Made by a program: the position numbers and the translations under genes
Notes under the pieces: generated by a model
Told to the model about the DNA's origin: nothing
The model's input: the letters and a program-made list of their open reading frames with translations, nothing else
The model's database searches: none
Part shown: positions 16,065 through 23,956 of the stretch, piece after piece
How the letters are laid out: each line of letters begins with the position of its first letter
Numbering within the stretch: position 1 is the first letter of the stretch
DNA from: JBMYYR01 sp049609625
Lineage (GTDB): Bacteria; Bacteroidota; Bacteroidia; Flavobacteriales; CAJXXR01
DNA length: 30,626 nt
Direction of reading: 5' to 3'
Assembly (NCBI GenBank): GCA_049609625.1
Contig: JBMYYR010000024.1
Span: 1-30,626 of the forward strand

Positions 16065-16634
16065 ATGAAGAAATTTCTCATCGCTGGTCTCGGAAATATA
16101 GGTTCTGAGTATGAAAACACACGCCACAATATTGGCTTTAATATTGTGGACGCACTCGCCGAATCTAAAAAAGGTATATGGGAAACCGACCGATTAGCTC
16201 AGCGTTGTGTCATCAAAATCAGAGGACGGCAAGTGATTTTGATTAAGCCTAGTACCTATATGAATTTGAGCGGAAAAGCCATTCAATATCATCTAAAGCA
16301 ACATCAAATTCCTTTAGAAAACTTGATGATTGCTACCGATGATTTGAGTTTAGATTTTGGTGCTATTCGTATCAGAAAAAAAGGTTCTGCTGGCGGACAC
16401 AACGGACATAAAAGCATCATAGAAAGCTTACAGTCAGATCAATACGCCAGACTTCGTTTTGGAATTAGCTCCAACTACAGCAAAGGCAAGCAAGTCGATT
16501 ATGTCTTAGGAAAATGGTCATCAGAAGAACAAAAAACACTTCCAGAATTGGTAGAACATTGTTCAAAAGCTATTGAATGTTACGTGTTTAGAGGTATTTC
16601 GGACTGTATGTCAACGTTTAACAAGAAAACATAA
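16065..16634 (+). CDS. pth: Peptidyl-tRNA hydrolase
   Basis: Pth releases the peptide from peptidyl-tRNA that has dropped off ribosomes. The 189 residues match the bacterial family. Key residues are N11 in GLGNIG, catalytic H21 in NTRHNIGF, the YMNLSG segment near residue 66, the DDLSLDFG acid loop near 91, and GGHNGHKSI near 112. It ends the rightward pterin-fabD run, facing the convergent hemH gene across 101 bases. Confidence 0.97.
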   Translation: MKKFLIAGLGNIGSEYENTRHNIGFNIVDALAESKKGIWETDRLAQRCVIKIRGRQVILIKPSTYMNLSGKAIQYHLKQHQIPLENLMIATDDLSLDFGAIRIRKKGSAGGHNGHKSIIESLQSDQYARLRFGISSNYSKGKQVDYVLGKWSSEEQKTLPELVEHCSKAIECYVFRGISDCMSTFNKKT

Positions 16635-16674
16635 ATCGGGAAATACCTATCCAAAAAGCCGTCATGTTGAGTGC

Positions 16675-16704
16675 CTAAAAACAATCTGCTCTCTGTGTTT
16701 TTAG
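16675..16704. terminator. Possible bidirectional terminator between pth and hemH
   Basis: CTAAAAACA (16675-16683) and TGTTTTTAG (16696-16704) form a perfect 9-bp inverted repeat with a 12-base loop between two convergent genes. The A and T tracts lie within the stem, so it could act in both directions. It is AT-rich and therefore weak. Confidence 0.4.
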
Positions 16705-16735
16705 AAATGAACAAACCCTAAGGTCAAATCAGAAT

Positions 16736-17767
16736 TTAATTTGATATGCCTTGCCATTCTTTTGCCCAACGCGCGACCACTTCTGCCCAAGCTTCATCAT
16801 CATTCAGGCACTCAATTCGTAGAAATTCTTCGCCTCCTTGATCTAAAAAAGCTTGTTTTGCTTCCAGTCCAATTTCTTCAATAGTTTCTAAACAATCGGC
16901 TACAAAAGCTGGAGTTACGACCGCCAATTTTTTAACACCTTTTTTAGGGAAATTATCAATAATATCAGCTGTATTTGGCTCTAACCACGGATCATTCCCT
17001 AGTCTAGATTGAAAAGAATTTGAATAGCTTCCTTCTTGTAGACTAAGGTATTTTACCACCGCTTTTGTGGTTTCAAAACATTGATGTCTGTAGCAAGTAG
17101 CGTGTGCTTTATGAGGTGTTTCACAGCATGAGCCATCTATTTTACAATGCGATTTGCTCGGGTCCGATTTTTTGATGTGTCGCTCTGGCAAACCATGATA
17201 AGAAAACAACAAATGATCGTAATTAAAATCACCTAATTGCCTCTTGATACTTTCGGAAAGTACGCGAATAAAATCGGGGTGATGGTAGAATGGGGCTAGA
17301 AAATTAAACTCAATGGTTGGAAATTGTTTTTTCTTGATTTTATTCAATTTGGCAACCACTGTTTCTGTAGAAGCCATCGCATATTGAGGATATAGTGGCA
17401 ACAAAAAACATGACTCAACACCCTGACTCACAAGCTTTTCTAAACCTTCCAAAAGTGAAGGTTCGCCATAGCGCATGGCTATCTCAACAGGTATATCAAG
17501 CTGATTCTGAACTTTTTCGTTTAAGTTTTGGGTGTGAACAATCAAAGGAGAGCCTTCGTCTGTCCAAACTTTTTTATAGGCCTCCGCTGATTTGGCAGGC
17601 CTTGTGTTTAAAATGATACCTCGAACCAAAATAGTACGCATCAAGTAATTGGTATCAATCACGTATTTATCCATCAAAAATTCATCCAAATAACGCTTTA
17701 CGTCAGCTTTGTTTGGACTTTTGGGTGAGCCTAAATTTATTAATAAAACACCTTTTTTCTTCGTCAT
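16736..17767 (-). CDS. hemH: Ferrochelatase with internal cysteine cluster
   Basis: HemH inserts ferrous iron into protoporphyrin IX as the last step of protoheme synthesis. The 343-residue protein starts with VLLINLGSP at 7-15 and has PLYPQYAMAST near 124-134. The catalytic His is H191 in FSYHGLPERH. SRLGNDPWLEPNTAD and VTPAFVADCLETIEEI, with the conserved acid, occur towards the C-terminus. Right after the catalytic loop there are five cysteines within 23 residues (C208, C214, C215, C225, C230). Such an internal set could ligate a [2Fe-2S] cluster, as reported for some bacterial ferrochelatases. This is inferred here. It is the last gene of a leftward run, 20 bases after the epimerase gene. 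Confidence 0.96.
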   Translation of the reverse strand: MTKKKGVLLINLGSPKSPNKADVKRYLDEFLMDKYVIDTNYLMRTILVRGIILNTRPAKSAEAYKKVWTDEGSPLIVHTQNLNEKVQNQLDIPVEIAMRYGEPSLLEGLEKLVSQGVESCFLLPLYPQYAMASTETVVAKLNKIKKKQFPTIEFNFLAPFYHHPDFIRVLSESIKRQLGDFNYDHLLFSYHGLPERHIKKSDPSKSHCKIDGSCCETPHKAHATCYRHQCFETTKAVVKYLSLQEGSYSNSFQSRLGNDPWLEPNTADIIDNFPKKGVKKLAVVTPAFVADCLETIEEIGLEAKQAFLDQGGEEFLRIECLNDDEAWAEVVARWAKEWQGISN

Positions 17768-17787
17768 TTTAATGAGTTTTGAGTCGT

Positions 17788-18702
17788 TTATTGTTCTTCT
17801 ATTGTGGCTTTTAGGGCCTCTTTAAATTGATTAAACTTGAAGGTATAACCAAGTTCTAAAATCGCTTTGGGATAGGCATTTAGACTCTCTGTAAGCAAGG
17901 CTCCTCTCTCCCCTAATGTCAATCTAATCAATTGACTAGGAACTGGAGGAACAAATTGTTTTTGTTGAGCCAATGCCTCAAACGCAGCGTTCATTCCGAG
18001 CTGAGAAATTGGATGAGGAGCACAAGCGTTATAAACCGCATTACAGTTTTCATTTTGTAAAGCAAACAAGATCATACCTATTAAATCTTGAGCCTGAATC
18101 CAGGGCAAAAGCTGTTGCCCATCCCCTACTCTGCCCAACAAACCAAACTTGGCTAAGCGCATTTGTAGGGATACAAATTCGCCCTGTTTGTGCAGTACTG
18201 GAGAAATTCTAAAAATAGCCGTTCGAATGCCTAAATTTCTAATTTTTTGAGCCTCAGATTCCCATTCAATACATAATTTTTGAATAAAACCATCTCCAAA
18301 ATCATTAGTTTCTGTCAATTTTTTGTCGCCATTATCACCGTAAATATTAATTCCAGACGCATTTATAAAGGTTTTGACTTGATGTGGGTTTGAACTCAAA
18401 ACTTCATGTAAAAATCGGGTTGGAATAGTTCGGCTTCGCAATAATTTTTTTTTGTAAGACGCTGTCCAACGCTTCATCAAAGACAGACCTGAAAGATTGA
18501 TAATGTGATCTACTTTATTTAAAAGTTGAATCGGAAATTCTTTGAGTTTCGGATCCCAATGATAGGTATAAGAATTTGATTGTCTTCTACTTAAAACACA
18601 AACTTCGTAACCTTGCTCGATCAGAAAAGGGCGCAAGATGGTACCTATCAGGCCTGTTCCTCCACAAATCAAAACGCATTCTTTATTTACTGACTCAGGC
18701 AT
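17788..18702 (-). CDS. TIGR01777-type NAD(P)-binding epimerase
   Basis: This 304-residue atypical short-chain dehydrogenase/epimerase has the nucleotide-binding GGTGLIG at 14-20 at the end of the first strand. A middle segment reads NASGINIYGDNG, and the C-terminal DUF1731-like region (about 245-300) carries GERGALLTES and GYTFKF. The family is widespread (YfcH/SDR39U1-like) with no settled substrate. It overlaps the preceding secreted-protein gene by 16 bases and lies 20 bases before hemH, so it is co-transcribed with ferrochelatase. A link to heme metabolism is possible from context only. Confidence 0.85.
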   Translation of the reverse strand: MPESVNKECVLICGGTGLIGTILRPFLIEQGYEVCVLSRRQSNSYTYHWDPKLKEFPIQLLNKVDHIINLSGLSLMKRWTASYKKKLLRSRTIPTRFLHEVLSSNPHQVKTFINASGINIYGDNGDKKLTETNDFGDGFIQKLCIEWESEAQKIRNLGIRTAIFRISPVLHKQGEFVSLQMRLAKFGLLGRVGDGQQLLPWIQAQDLIGMILFALQNENCNAVYNACAPHPISQLGMNAAFEALAQQKQFVPPVPSQLIRLTLGERGALLTESLNAYPKAILELGYTFKFNQFKEALKATIEEQ

Positions 18703-19703
18703 TCTAAAAAGGGCTTATAAAGTGATGAAATATCCGATTTCTCGGCTTTTGATGTAAAGTTTTTTGAGAGCAAAAATACTTGGGTCTGACCCAAAAACTG
18801 CAATTGAATTGAAGTCCATTTAGCCTCCACAAGTTGTTGAGCTTTGGGTTTCGAAATCAAAAAACGTCCCGAAATATTTTGTTTAGAAAAATCACTAGTC
18901 GTTTGAGCGACTTGGCTGTAGCCAGAAAACAGAAATGAAACTTGTGTTTTTAATTTGTCTTTGAGTTGGAAAACTAACTTCGTGTGTTCTGAAAATTGAT
19001 AAGCTTGTTTTGCTTCTTGTAAATCTAAATCGAGCTGAATTTCAAAATAATATCTCCTGTTTTCTTTCAAAACTTGTAGTTGCATTTCGCCTGTCGCAAT
19101 ATCTACTTCTTTTTTGCCATTATGATAGATCAAATGATTGGGAGAATGCAAAAGTGTATCGCGTTCAAAAGCATCGATATACTTTATTTTCCAAGGGCAA
19201 AATATTTTTTCAACATCCTGATTCCAAGGATATTGAGAGCGTTTGTTAGGTCGGATGGGATGTTCTGGAATGGTATCTTTTTTTGCTTCTAAAGCCTCTT
19301 CTTCCTCCAATTCTGATTCTAATAAATCGAAGACTTTGTCCGATCGTTTGGCAATCAAAATATCATCTGATTGTTCTAAGCTGTTTGCTTTGGAAGAGTC
19401 TACTTGACCTGTTCTCAATGCAAATTCATTTGCTCTTCGCTCGGCATAAACCACTTTATTAAACTGCTTCAAGGACGCTTTTAAGTCTTTTTCCTCAGCC
19501 TTCAATCGGCTTTCTAAGCGTTTTTTGTCGGCTTTGGATAAATCCAATTTGTCAATGTCTTTTTTGAGTTTCTTTTTATGAATAATTTTTATACCGATGT
19601 CGTTTACTCGAACATAATCGGCAACATTTAGATGTTCGGCTTGCCCAAAAACAGTCATCGACGGCAGGATTATCAAAACTAAAAAAACAATATGTTTAGC
19701 CAT
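18687..19703 (-). CDS. Exported protein of unknown function
   Basis: I do not recognise this 338-residue protein. A signal peptide is clear (MAKH, hydrophobic core, cleavage near VFGQ at about residue 21). Residues 35-100 are highly charged and Lys/Glu-rich, likely helical or coiled-coil, and residues 125-140 contain a strongly acidic stretch. From about 150 on, the sequence alternates hydrophobic and polar residues with aromatic pairs, as in beta-sheet domains. No catalytic motif is visible. The gene overlaps the 78-residue gene by 8 bases (ATGGCTAA) and the epimerase gene by 16, so the three are probably translated in a coupled way. A periplasmic location is the likely one. Confidence 0.75.
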   Translation of the reverse strand: MAKHIVFLVLIILPSMTVFGQAEHLNVADYVRVNDIGIKIIHKKKLKKDIDKLDLSKADKKRLESRLKAEEKDLKASLKQFNKVVYAERRANEFALRTGQVDSSKANSLEQSDDILIAKRSDKVFDLLESELEEEEALEAKKDTIPEHPIRPNKRSQYPWNQDVEKIFCPWKIKYIDAFERDTLLHSPNHLIYHNGKKEVDIATGEMQLQVLKENRRYYFEIQLDLDLQEAKQAYQFSEHTKLVFQLKDKLKTQVSFLFSGYSQVAQTTSDFSKQNISGRFLISKPKAQQLVEAKWTSIQLQFLGQTQVFLLSKNFTSKAEKSDISSLYKPFLECLSQ

Positions 19704-19932
19704 CTAGAAGTGTTTTTCTATTCAAAAACATCTGATTGAATAGGTCATGGACTTCATCTAAAAACACATCATTAAGTTTTGATTTTAAGTCAGTTGGACT
19801 CGGAAACTGATCTTTTGAAAACTTATAAGCCTGCTGCATCGGCCCAGCTTCGAACTGCAAAATAAAGTACTGCTCGGTAGAAAACAAGGTCATTTTAAAA
19901 CTCGGATGTGGAATCTGTTCAACGATTCTCAT
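19696..19932 (-). CDS. Small cytosolic protein of unknown function
   Basis: The frame is open up to 19980, but the ATG at 19932 is preferred because the upstream part has no protein-like character and lies in the AT-rich leader. The resulting 78 residues start MRIVEQIPHPSFKMTLF. The sequence suggests a short beta hairpin (TLFSTEQYFILQFEAG) followed by helices ending in FLDEVHDLFNQMF. There is no signal peptide, metal site or DNA-binding motif. It is first of a four-gene leftward run that ends with hemH and overlaps the next gene by 8 bases. Function unknown. Confidence 0.65.
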   Translation of the reverse strand: MRIVEQIPHPSFKMTLFSTEQYFILQFEAGPMQQAYKFSKDQFPSPTDLKSKLNDVFLDEVHDLFNQMFLNRKTLLDG

Positions 19933-19991
19933 GGCTAAATATTTAATACTTAATTTTGATGTAAAACTACATAAATACAAGCCAAAACACC

Positions 19992-20041
19992 AAAAAAAAG
20001 CTCTAAACTTTAGAACAAATTTATTCTAAAGTTTAGAGCTT
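19992..20041 (-). terminator. Long perfect-hairpin terminator of sucD
   Basis: Arms at 19998-20015 and 20024-20041 are exact reverse complements over 18 bp around an 8-base loop. On the minus strand the hairpin is followed by a run of T residues (19999-19992). It begins 22 bases after the sucD stop. Each arm itself contains the palindrome TCTAAA-C-TTTAGA. It separates sucD from the four-gene run downstream. Confidence 0.9.
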
Positions 20042-20062
20042 ATACATTAAATAAAGCCCGGT

Positions 20063-20932
20063 TTAAGCCAAAACTTCTTTCATTTTAGTTCCGAGATCTG
20101 CTGGCGAATCTACCACGTGGATACCGCAACTTCTCATAATTGTCTTTTTGGCCTGAGCCGTGTCATCATGTCCACCAACAATTGCTCCGGCATGTCCCAT
20201 CGTTCGACCTGCGGGTGCTGTTTCTCCAGCAATAAATCCTACAACAGGCTTAGTTCCATTGGCTTTAATCCATTCTGCTGCTTCGGCCTCCATCGAGCCG
20301 CCAATCTCACCAATCATGATAATACCTTTGGTTTCGGGGTCATTCATCAACAATTCTACCGCTTCCTTAGTCGTTGTTCCAATAATTGGGTCGCCTCCTA
20401 TTCCGATAGCTGTTGTTTGCCCTAAACCTACTTTAGTAATCTGATCTACAGCCTCATAGGTTAATGTTCCAGATTTTGAAACGATACCGATTTGACCTTT
20501 TTCAAAAATAAATCCAGGCATAATACCAACTTTAGCTTCTCCGGCAGTCATCACGCCTGGACAGTTTGGCCCAATCAACGTACAATCTTTGTCGGCTAAA
20601 TAGGCTTTTACCATGACCATGTCTTTGGTTGGGATACCCTCAGTGATGCAAATAATAACCTTGATTCCCGCTTCGGCTGCTTCCATAATGGCGTCAGCAG
20701 CAAATGCCGGAGGCACAAATATAATAGATGTATCGGCCTGAGCTTGCTTTACGGCGTCATCAACGGTGTTGAAAACGGGGCGATCGAGGTGTGTCTGACC
20801 ACCTTTTCCTGGCGTTACACCTCCAACTACATTGGTGCCGTATTCAATCATTTGAGAAGCATGAAAAGTTCCTTCTTTTCCTGTAAATCCTTGAACAATG
20901 ATTTTTGAATTGTTGTTAACTAAAACACTCAT
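20063..20932 (-). CDS. sucD: Succinyl-CoA synthetase alpha subunit
   Basis: SucD pairs with SucC to convert succinyl-CoA to succinate with nucleotide triphosphate formation in the citric acid cycle. The 289-residue protein has the CoA-binding Rossmann part with GFTGKEGTFHA at 15-25 and GPNCPGVM near 124. The phosphorylated histidine is H247 in MGHAGAIVGG, matching H246 of E. coli. sucC is not adjacent, as is often the case in flavobacteria. It is a single-gene unit with its own -7 element and a strong terminator. Confidence 0.97.
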   Translation of the reverse strand: MSVLVNNNSKIIVQGFTGKEGTFHASQMIEYGTNVVGGVTPGKGGQTHLDRPVFNTVDDAVKQAQADTSIIFVPPAFAADAIMEAAEAGIKVIICITEGIPTKDMVMVKAYLADKDCTLIGPNCPGVMTAGEAKVGIMPGFIFEKGQIGIVSKSGTLTYEAVDQITKVGLGQTTAIGIGGDPIIGTTTKEAVELLMNDPETKGIIMIGEIGGSMEAEAAEWIKANGTKPVVGFIAGETAPAGRTMGHAGAIVGGHDDTAQAKKTIMRSCGIHVVDSPADLGTKMKEVLA

Positions 20933-20970
20933 TTATTTTGTTTTTTTTGATAGTGATTTATTTCGTCGGT

Positions 20971-20978
20971 CAAAAGTA
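20971..20978 (-). promoter_or_regulatory. -7 element for sucD
   Basis: The minus strand reads TACTTTTG, an exact TAnnTTTG match, 38 bases upstream of the sucD ATG. Transcription would begin near 20966. No clear -33 TTG is visible. Confidence 0.45.
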
Positions 20979-21156
20979 AACTATTCCCCAAAGAATAAGT
21001 TCATATTCTTTTATTTTTTTGATTAAATCTTATTTCGAGAACGCATTTGACTCTAATCTGAGCTAAGAATTGCCCTAAAGCTTTTGATGATTGGGTTGTT
21101 TTAATGTATTTACCAAAAAATAATCATGGTTTTAGTCTAGTTTTATCTAAAAACTG

Positions 21157-21164
21157 TACCTTTG
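21157..21164 (+). promoter_or_regulatory. -7 element for the thi operon
   Basis: TACCTTTG is an exact TAnnTTTG match. The expected start of transcription, a few bases downstream, coincides with the first stem of the TPP riboswitch at 21169, which supports both calls. A -33 TTG is not clear. Confidence 0.6.
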
Positions 21165-21168
21165 GACA

Positions 21169-21270
21169 GCTTTAGGGGTGCTACGGCTGAGAAGATAATT
21201 TATCTACCCTTTGAACCTGATTTTTTGATCTTTGAATCAAAAACGAGATAATTCTAACGAAGGGAAAAGC
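21169..21270 (+). promoter_or_regulatory. TPP riboswitch (thi box)
   Basis: The aptamer shows P1 (GCTTT 21169-21173 with AAAGC 21266-21270), P2 (GGGT 21176-21179 with ACCC 21206-21209), the invariant CTGAGA at 21187-21192, TTGAACCTGA at 21211-21220, and the L5/P4 part GATAATT...CGAAGGGAA. A small extra stem AGATA/TATCT (21193-21205) follows CTGAGA, as in many thi boxes. Less usual is an 8-bp hairpin, TTTTTGAT/ATCAAAAA (21222-21243), between the two halves of the P4/P5 domain, leaving P5 with only about two pairs. The 3' strand of P1 can alternatively pair with GCTTTCC at 21285-21291, a plausible switch. No U-run follows, so control of translation start, 38 bases downstream, is more likely than termination. 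Confidence 0.93.
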
Positions 21271-21307
21271 AGTTCTAAACGAGCGCTTTCCTCTGTATTT
21301 AATTTTT

Positions 21308-21511
21308 ATGCAAGTTATTGTAAATCAAAAACCTATAGAGATTTCTGAAACCCATTCGCTTTCAGATTTAATTCAGGTTTTAGAACTAAAATCAAGCTCA
21401 GGCATTGCCATTGCCTTAGATCAAAACATTATTCCCAAATCCGATTGGGAACGCACTATCCTTAAAGCAAATCAACACATTCAAATCATAACGGCCTCTC
21501 AAGGTGGTTAA
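21308..21511 (+). CDS. thiS: Sulfur carrier protein ThiS
   Basis: ThiS is the ubiquitin-like carrier that, as a C-terminal thiocarboxylate, donates sulfur for the thiazole ring. The 67 residues end in the required Gly-Gly (ASQGG). The beta-grasp pattern is visible, opening MQVIVNQKPIEI. It is the first gene after the TPP riboswitch and is followed by thiC after 12 bases. ThiF, which activates ThiS, is not in the window. Confidence 0.95.
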   Translation: MQVIVNQKPIEISETHSLSDLIQVLELKSSSGIAIALDQNIIPKSDWERTILKANQHIQIITASQGG

Positions 21512-21523
21512 ATCAATCAATTT

Positions 21524-23389
21524 ATGAGTAAAAAAGAAACCAAACCGACACAAGAAAGTATTTCTAGACAGCCATTTCCGGCTTCCAAAAAAGTCTATAT
21601 TAAAGGTAAACTTCATCCAGAAATTTCTGTGGCAATGCGTGAAATTGAGCTTTCGCCAACTTACGATCAAACAACCAAAGAAAAGATTGAGGACAATCCG
21701 GCACTTACGGTTTACGATACGTCAGGACCTTATACTGATCCGTCGATTGAAATCAATGTACAAAAAGGACTACAACCTGTTCGTAATCAATGGATTGAAA
21801 ACCGAGGAGACGTTGATCAATTAGAAGATATTAGTTCGTTTTTTGGTAGAAAGCGAGCTGCTGATAGAAAATTAGATGAGCTCAGATTTGAATATACACA
21901 CAAGCCATTAAAGGCAAAAGAAGGTGCTAACGTGAGCCAGATGTATTATGCCAAAAAAGGGATTATTACGCCAGAAATGGAATATGTGGCGATTCGTGAA
22001 AATCAGAATTTAGAGCATTACAAAGCTTTGCGACCACAGCATAAAGGTCAAAATTTTGGAGCAAACACACCAAAAGGGCAAATTACACCAGAATTTGTTA
22101 GAAAAGAAATCGCCGAAGGACGTGCGATAATTCCTGCCAACATCAATCATCCAGAAATGGAGCCGATGATTATAGGTCGAAATTTTTTGGTGAAAATTAA
22201 TGCCAATATCGGAAATTCCGCCGTAACGTCTTCCATTGAAGAAGAAGTAGAAAAAGCCGTTTGGGCTTGTCGCTGGGGCGCGGATACAATAATGGATTTA
22301 TCGACGGGCGACAATATTCACGAAACCAGAGAATGGATTATCAGAAATTCGCCAGTACCAATTGGAACGGTGCCGATTTATCAAGCTTTAGAAAAAGTGA
22401 AAGGCGATGCCACCAAATTGACTTGGGAATTATTTAAGGACACCTTAATAGAACAAGCCGAGCAAGGCGTGTCGTATTTTACGATTCATGCGGGTGTTCG
22501 TTTAGCTTATATTCCACTTACTGCTCAGCGAGTTACGGGAATTGTATCGCGTGGTGGTTCGATTATGGCACAATGGTGTTTGCATCATCACAAAGAGAAC
22601 TTTTTGTATACGCATTTTGAGGATATTTGTGAAATTATGAAGCAATACGACGTGTCATTTTCTTTGGGAGATGGTTTACGTCCAGGCTCAATTGCCGATG
22701 CAAATGACAGAGCGCAATTTGCTGAATTAGAAACACTTGGAGAATTAACTAAGATTGCTTGGAAGCATGATATTCAGGTGATGATTGAAGGGCCGGGTCA
22801 TGTGCCTTTGCACATGGTTAAGGAAAATATGGACAAACAATTAGAGCATTGTGATGAAGCGCCATTTTACACTTTAGGGCCATTAACGACTGATATTGCG
22901 CCAGGTTACGACCATATCACATCAGCTATCGGAGCGGCGAATATTGCCTGGTTCGGAACGGCGATGTTGTGTTATGTTACGCCAAAAGAACACCTTGGTT
23001 TACCAAATAAAGAAGACGTTAGAGAAGGTGTAATTACCTATAAACTAGCGGCTCACGCTGCTGATTTAGCGAAAGGACATCCAGGTGCTCAGCATAGAGA
23101 TGATGCTTTGAGTAAGGCTCGTTTTGAGTTCCGATGGTATGATCAATTTCATTTAGCTTTAGATCCTGAAAAGGCGATTGCTTTCCATGATGAAACGTTA
23201 CCAGCCGAAGGGGCGAAAGTAGCGCATTTTTGTTCGATGTGTGGCCCGAAATTCTGCTCAATGCGTATTTCTCAAGACGTTAGAAAATATGCTGAAGAAA
23301 ACAATTTGTTGACTTCTGATGACATCGAAAAAGCAATGGAAGAAAAAGCAAAAGAGTTTCAGGAACAAGGCAATCAGATTTATTCTTAG
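21524..23389 (+). CDS. thiC: Phosphomethylpyrimidine synthase ThiC
   Basis: ThiC is the radical SAM enzyme that rearranges aminoimidazole ribotide to hydroxymethylpyrimidine phosphate. The 621 residues are typical of the Bacteroidota and proteobacterial form. The C-terminal [4Fe-4S] motif C-x2-C-x4-C is C570, C573 and C578 in CSMCGPKFCSM. Conserved stretches include MYYAKKGIITPEMEY near 145, NANIGNSAVTSS near 227 and GADTIMDLSTG near 251. It lies 12 bases after thiS and 6 before the next gene, under the same riboswitch. Confidence 0.97.
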   Translation: MSKKETKPTQESISRQPFPASKKVYIKGKLHPEISVAMREIELSPTYDQTTKEKIEDNPALTVYDTSGPYTDPSIEINVQKGLQPVRNQWIENRGDVDQLEDISSFFGRKRAADRKLDELRFEYTHKPLKAKEGANVSQMYYAKKGIITPEMEYVAIRENQNLEHYKALRPQHKGQNFGANTPKGQITPEFVRKEIAEGRAIIPANINHPEMEPMIIGRNFLVKINANIGNSAVTSSIEEEVEKAVWACRWGADTIMDLSTGDNIHETREWIIRNSPVPIGTVPIYQALEKVKGDATKLTWELFKDTLIEQAEQGVSYFTIHAGVRLAYIPLTAQRVTGIVSRGGSIMAQWCLHHHKENFLYTHFEDICEIMKQYDVSFSLGDGLRPGSIADANDRAQFAELETLGELTKIAWKHDIQVMIEGPGHVPLHMVKENMDKQLEHCDEAPFYTLGPLTTDIAPGYDHITSAIGAANIAWFGTAMLCYVTPKEHLGLPNKEDVREGVITYKLAAHAADLAKGHPGAQHRDDALSKARFEFRWYDQFHLALDPEKAIAFHDETLPAEGAKVAHFCSMCGPKFCSMRISQDVRKYAEENNLLTSDDIEKAMEEKAKEFQEQGNQIYS

Positions 23390-23395
23390 ATTTAG

Positions 23396-23956
23396 ATGAT
23401 TATAAGGCTGATTTCGACTGAACATTTTGATAAAAAAGAATTGGAATCAGCTCTTTTTCTTTTGGATTTGGGTTTGGATTATTTTCATATTCGCTCAGAA
23501 TTTAGCTATGATATCTGGTCTAAATTAGAACAGCAGATTCCTGAAAGCTATCGAAATCAATTGGTTTTGCATCAACATCAACATCCTAAATTTTTGATGC
23601 ATCACAAAGCGAAAGAGAAACAAATTGAACATCTGGGTTTTCATTCCTGTTCTGTTCATCAAATTGAACATTTGGAATCGTATTTGCCTTATTATGACCA
23701 TCTGTTTTTGAGTCCGATGTATGATTCAATTTCAAAATCAGAATATCTTGGTAATCAATCAATTGATGTTGATTTTTTATCAGAAACTCAACGAAAAAAA
23801 TGTATTGCTTTAGGTGGCGTTAGACCAGAAAAATTTGAAGAATTAAAACAAAAAGGATTTAGCCAAGTGGCTCTAAAAGGTTGGTTTTGGGAACAGAATT
23901 TACCATTAAAAACCCGTTGGGAAACACTCGAAAATTTATGGCAAAACAGAGAGTAA
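23396..23956 (+). CDS. ThiE/TenI-like protein, ThiE active site degenerate
   Basis: This 186-residue TIM-barrel protein belongs to the thiamine phosphate synthase superfamily but lacks key ThiE residues. FHIRSE stands where ThiE has QLRxK, and LVLHQHQHP replaces the pyrophosphate/Mg-binding NDR region. It keeps HLFLSPMYDSISKSEY and the ALGGV phosphate-loop strand, features shared with TenI. B. subtilis TenI is a thiazole tautomerase. A similar role, or a regulatory one, is plausible here because a complete ThiE is encoded two genes downstream. It is translationally linked to thiD by a 19-base overlap. Confidence 0.8.
   Translation: MIIRLISTEHFDKKELESALFLLDLGLDYFHIRSEFSYDIWSKLEQQIPESYRNQLVLHQHQHPKFLMHHKAKEKQIEHLGFHSCSVHQIEHLESYLPYYDHLFLSPMYDSISKSEYLGNQSIDVDFLSETQRKKCIALGGVRPEKFEELKQKGFSQVALKGWFWEQNLPLKTRWETLENLWQNRE

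Noticed and set aside
20016..20023. TAAATTTG on the minus strand as a firm promoter for the 78-residue gene
   Set aside because: It sits in the loop of the sucD terminator, so the match may be chance in AT-rich DNA. It is mentioned only as a possibility in the findings.
20117..20444. Two plus-strand frames of about 100 residues opposite sucD
   Set aside because: Their Ser/Pro/Ile-rich translations arise from the GC-richer codons of sucD read backwards. No promoter or start signal supports them.
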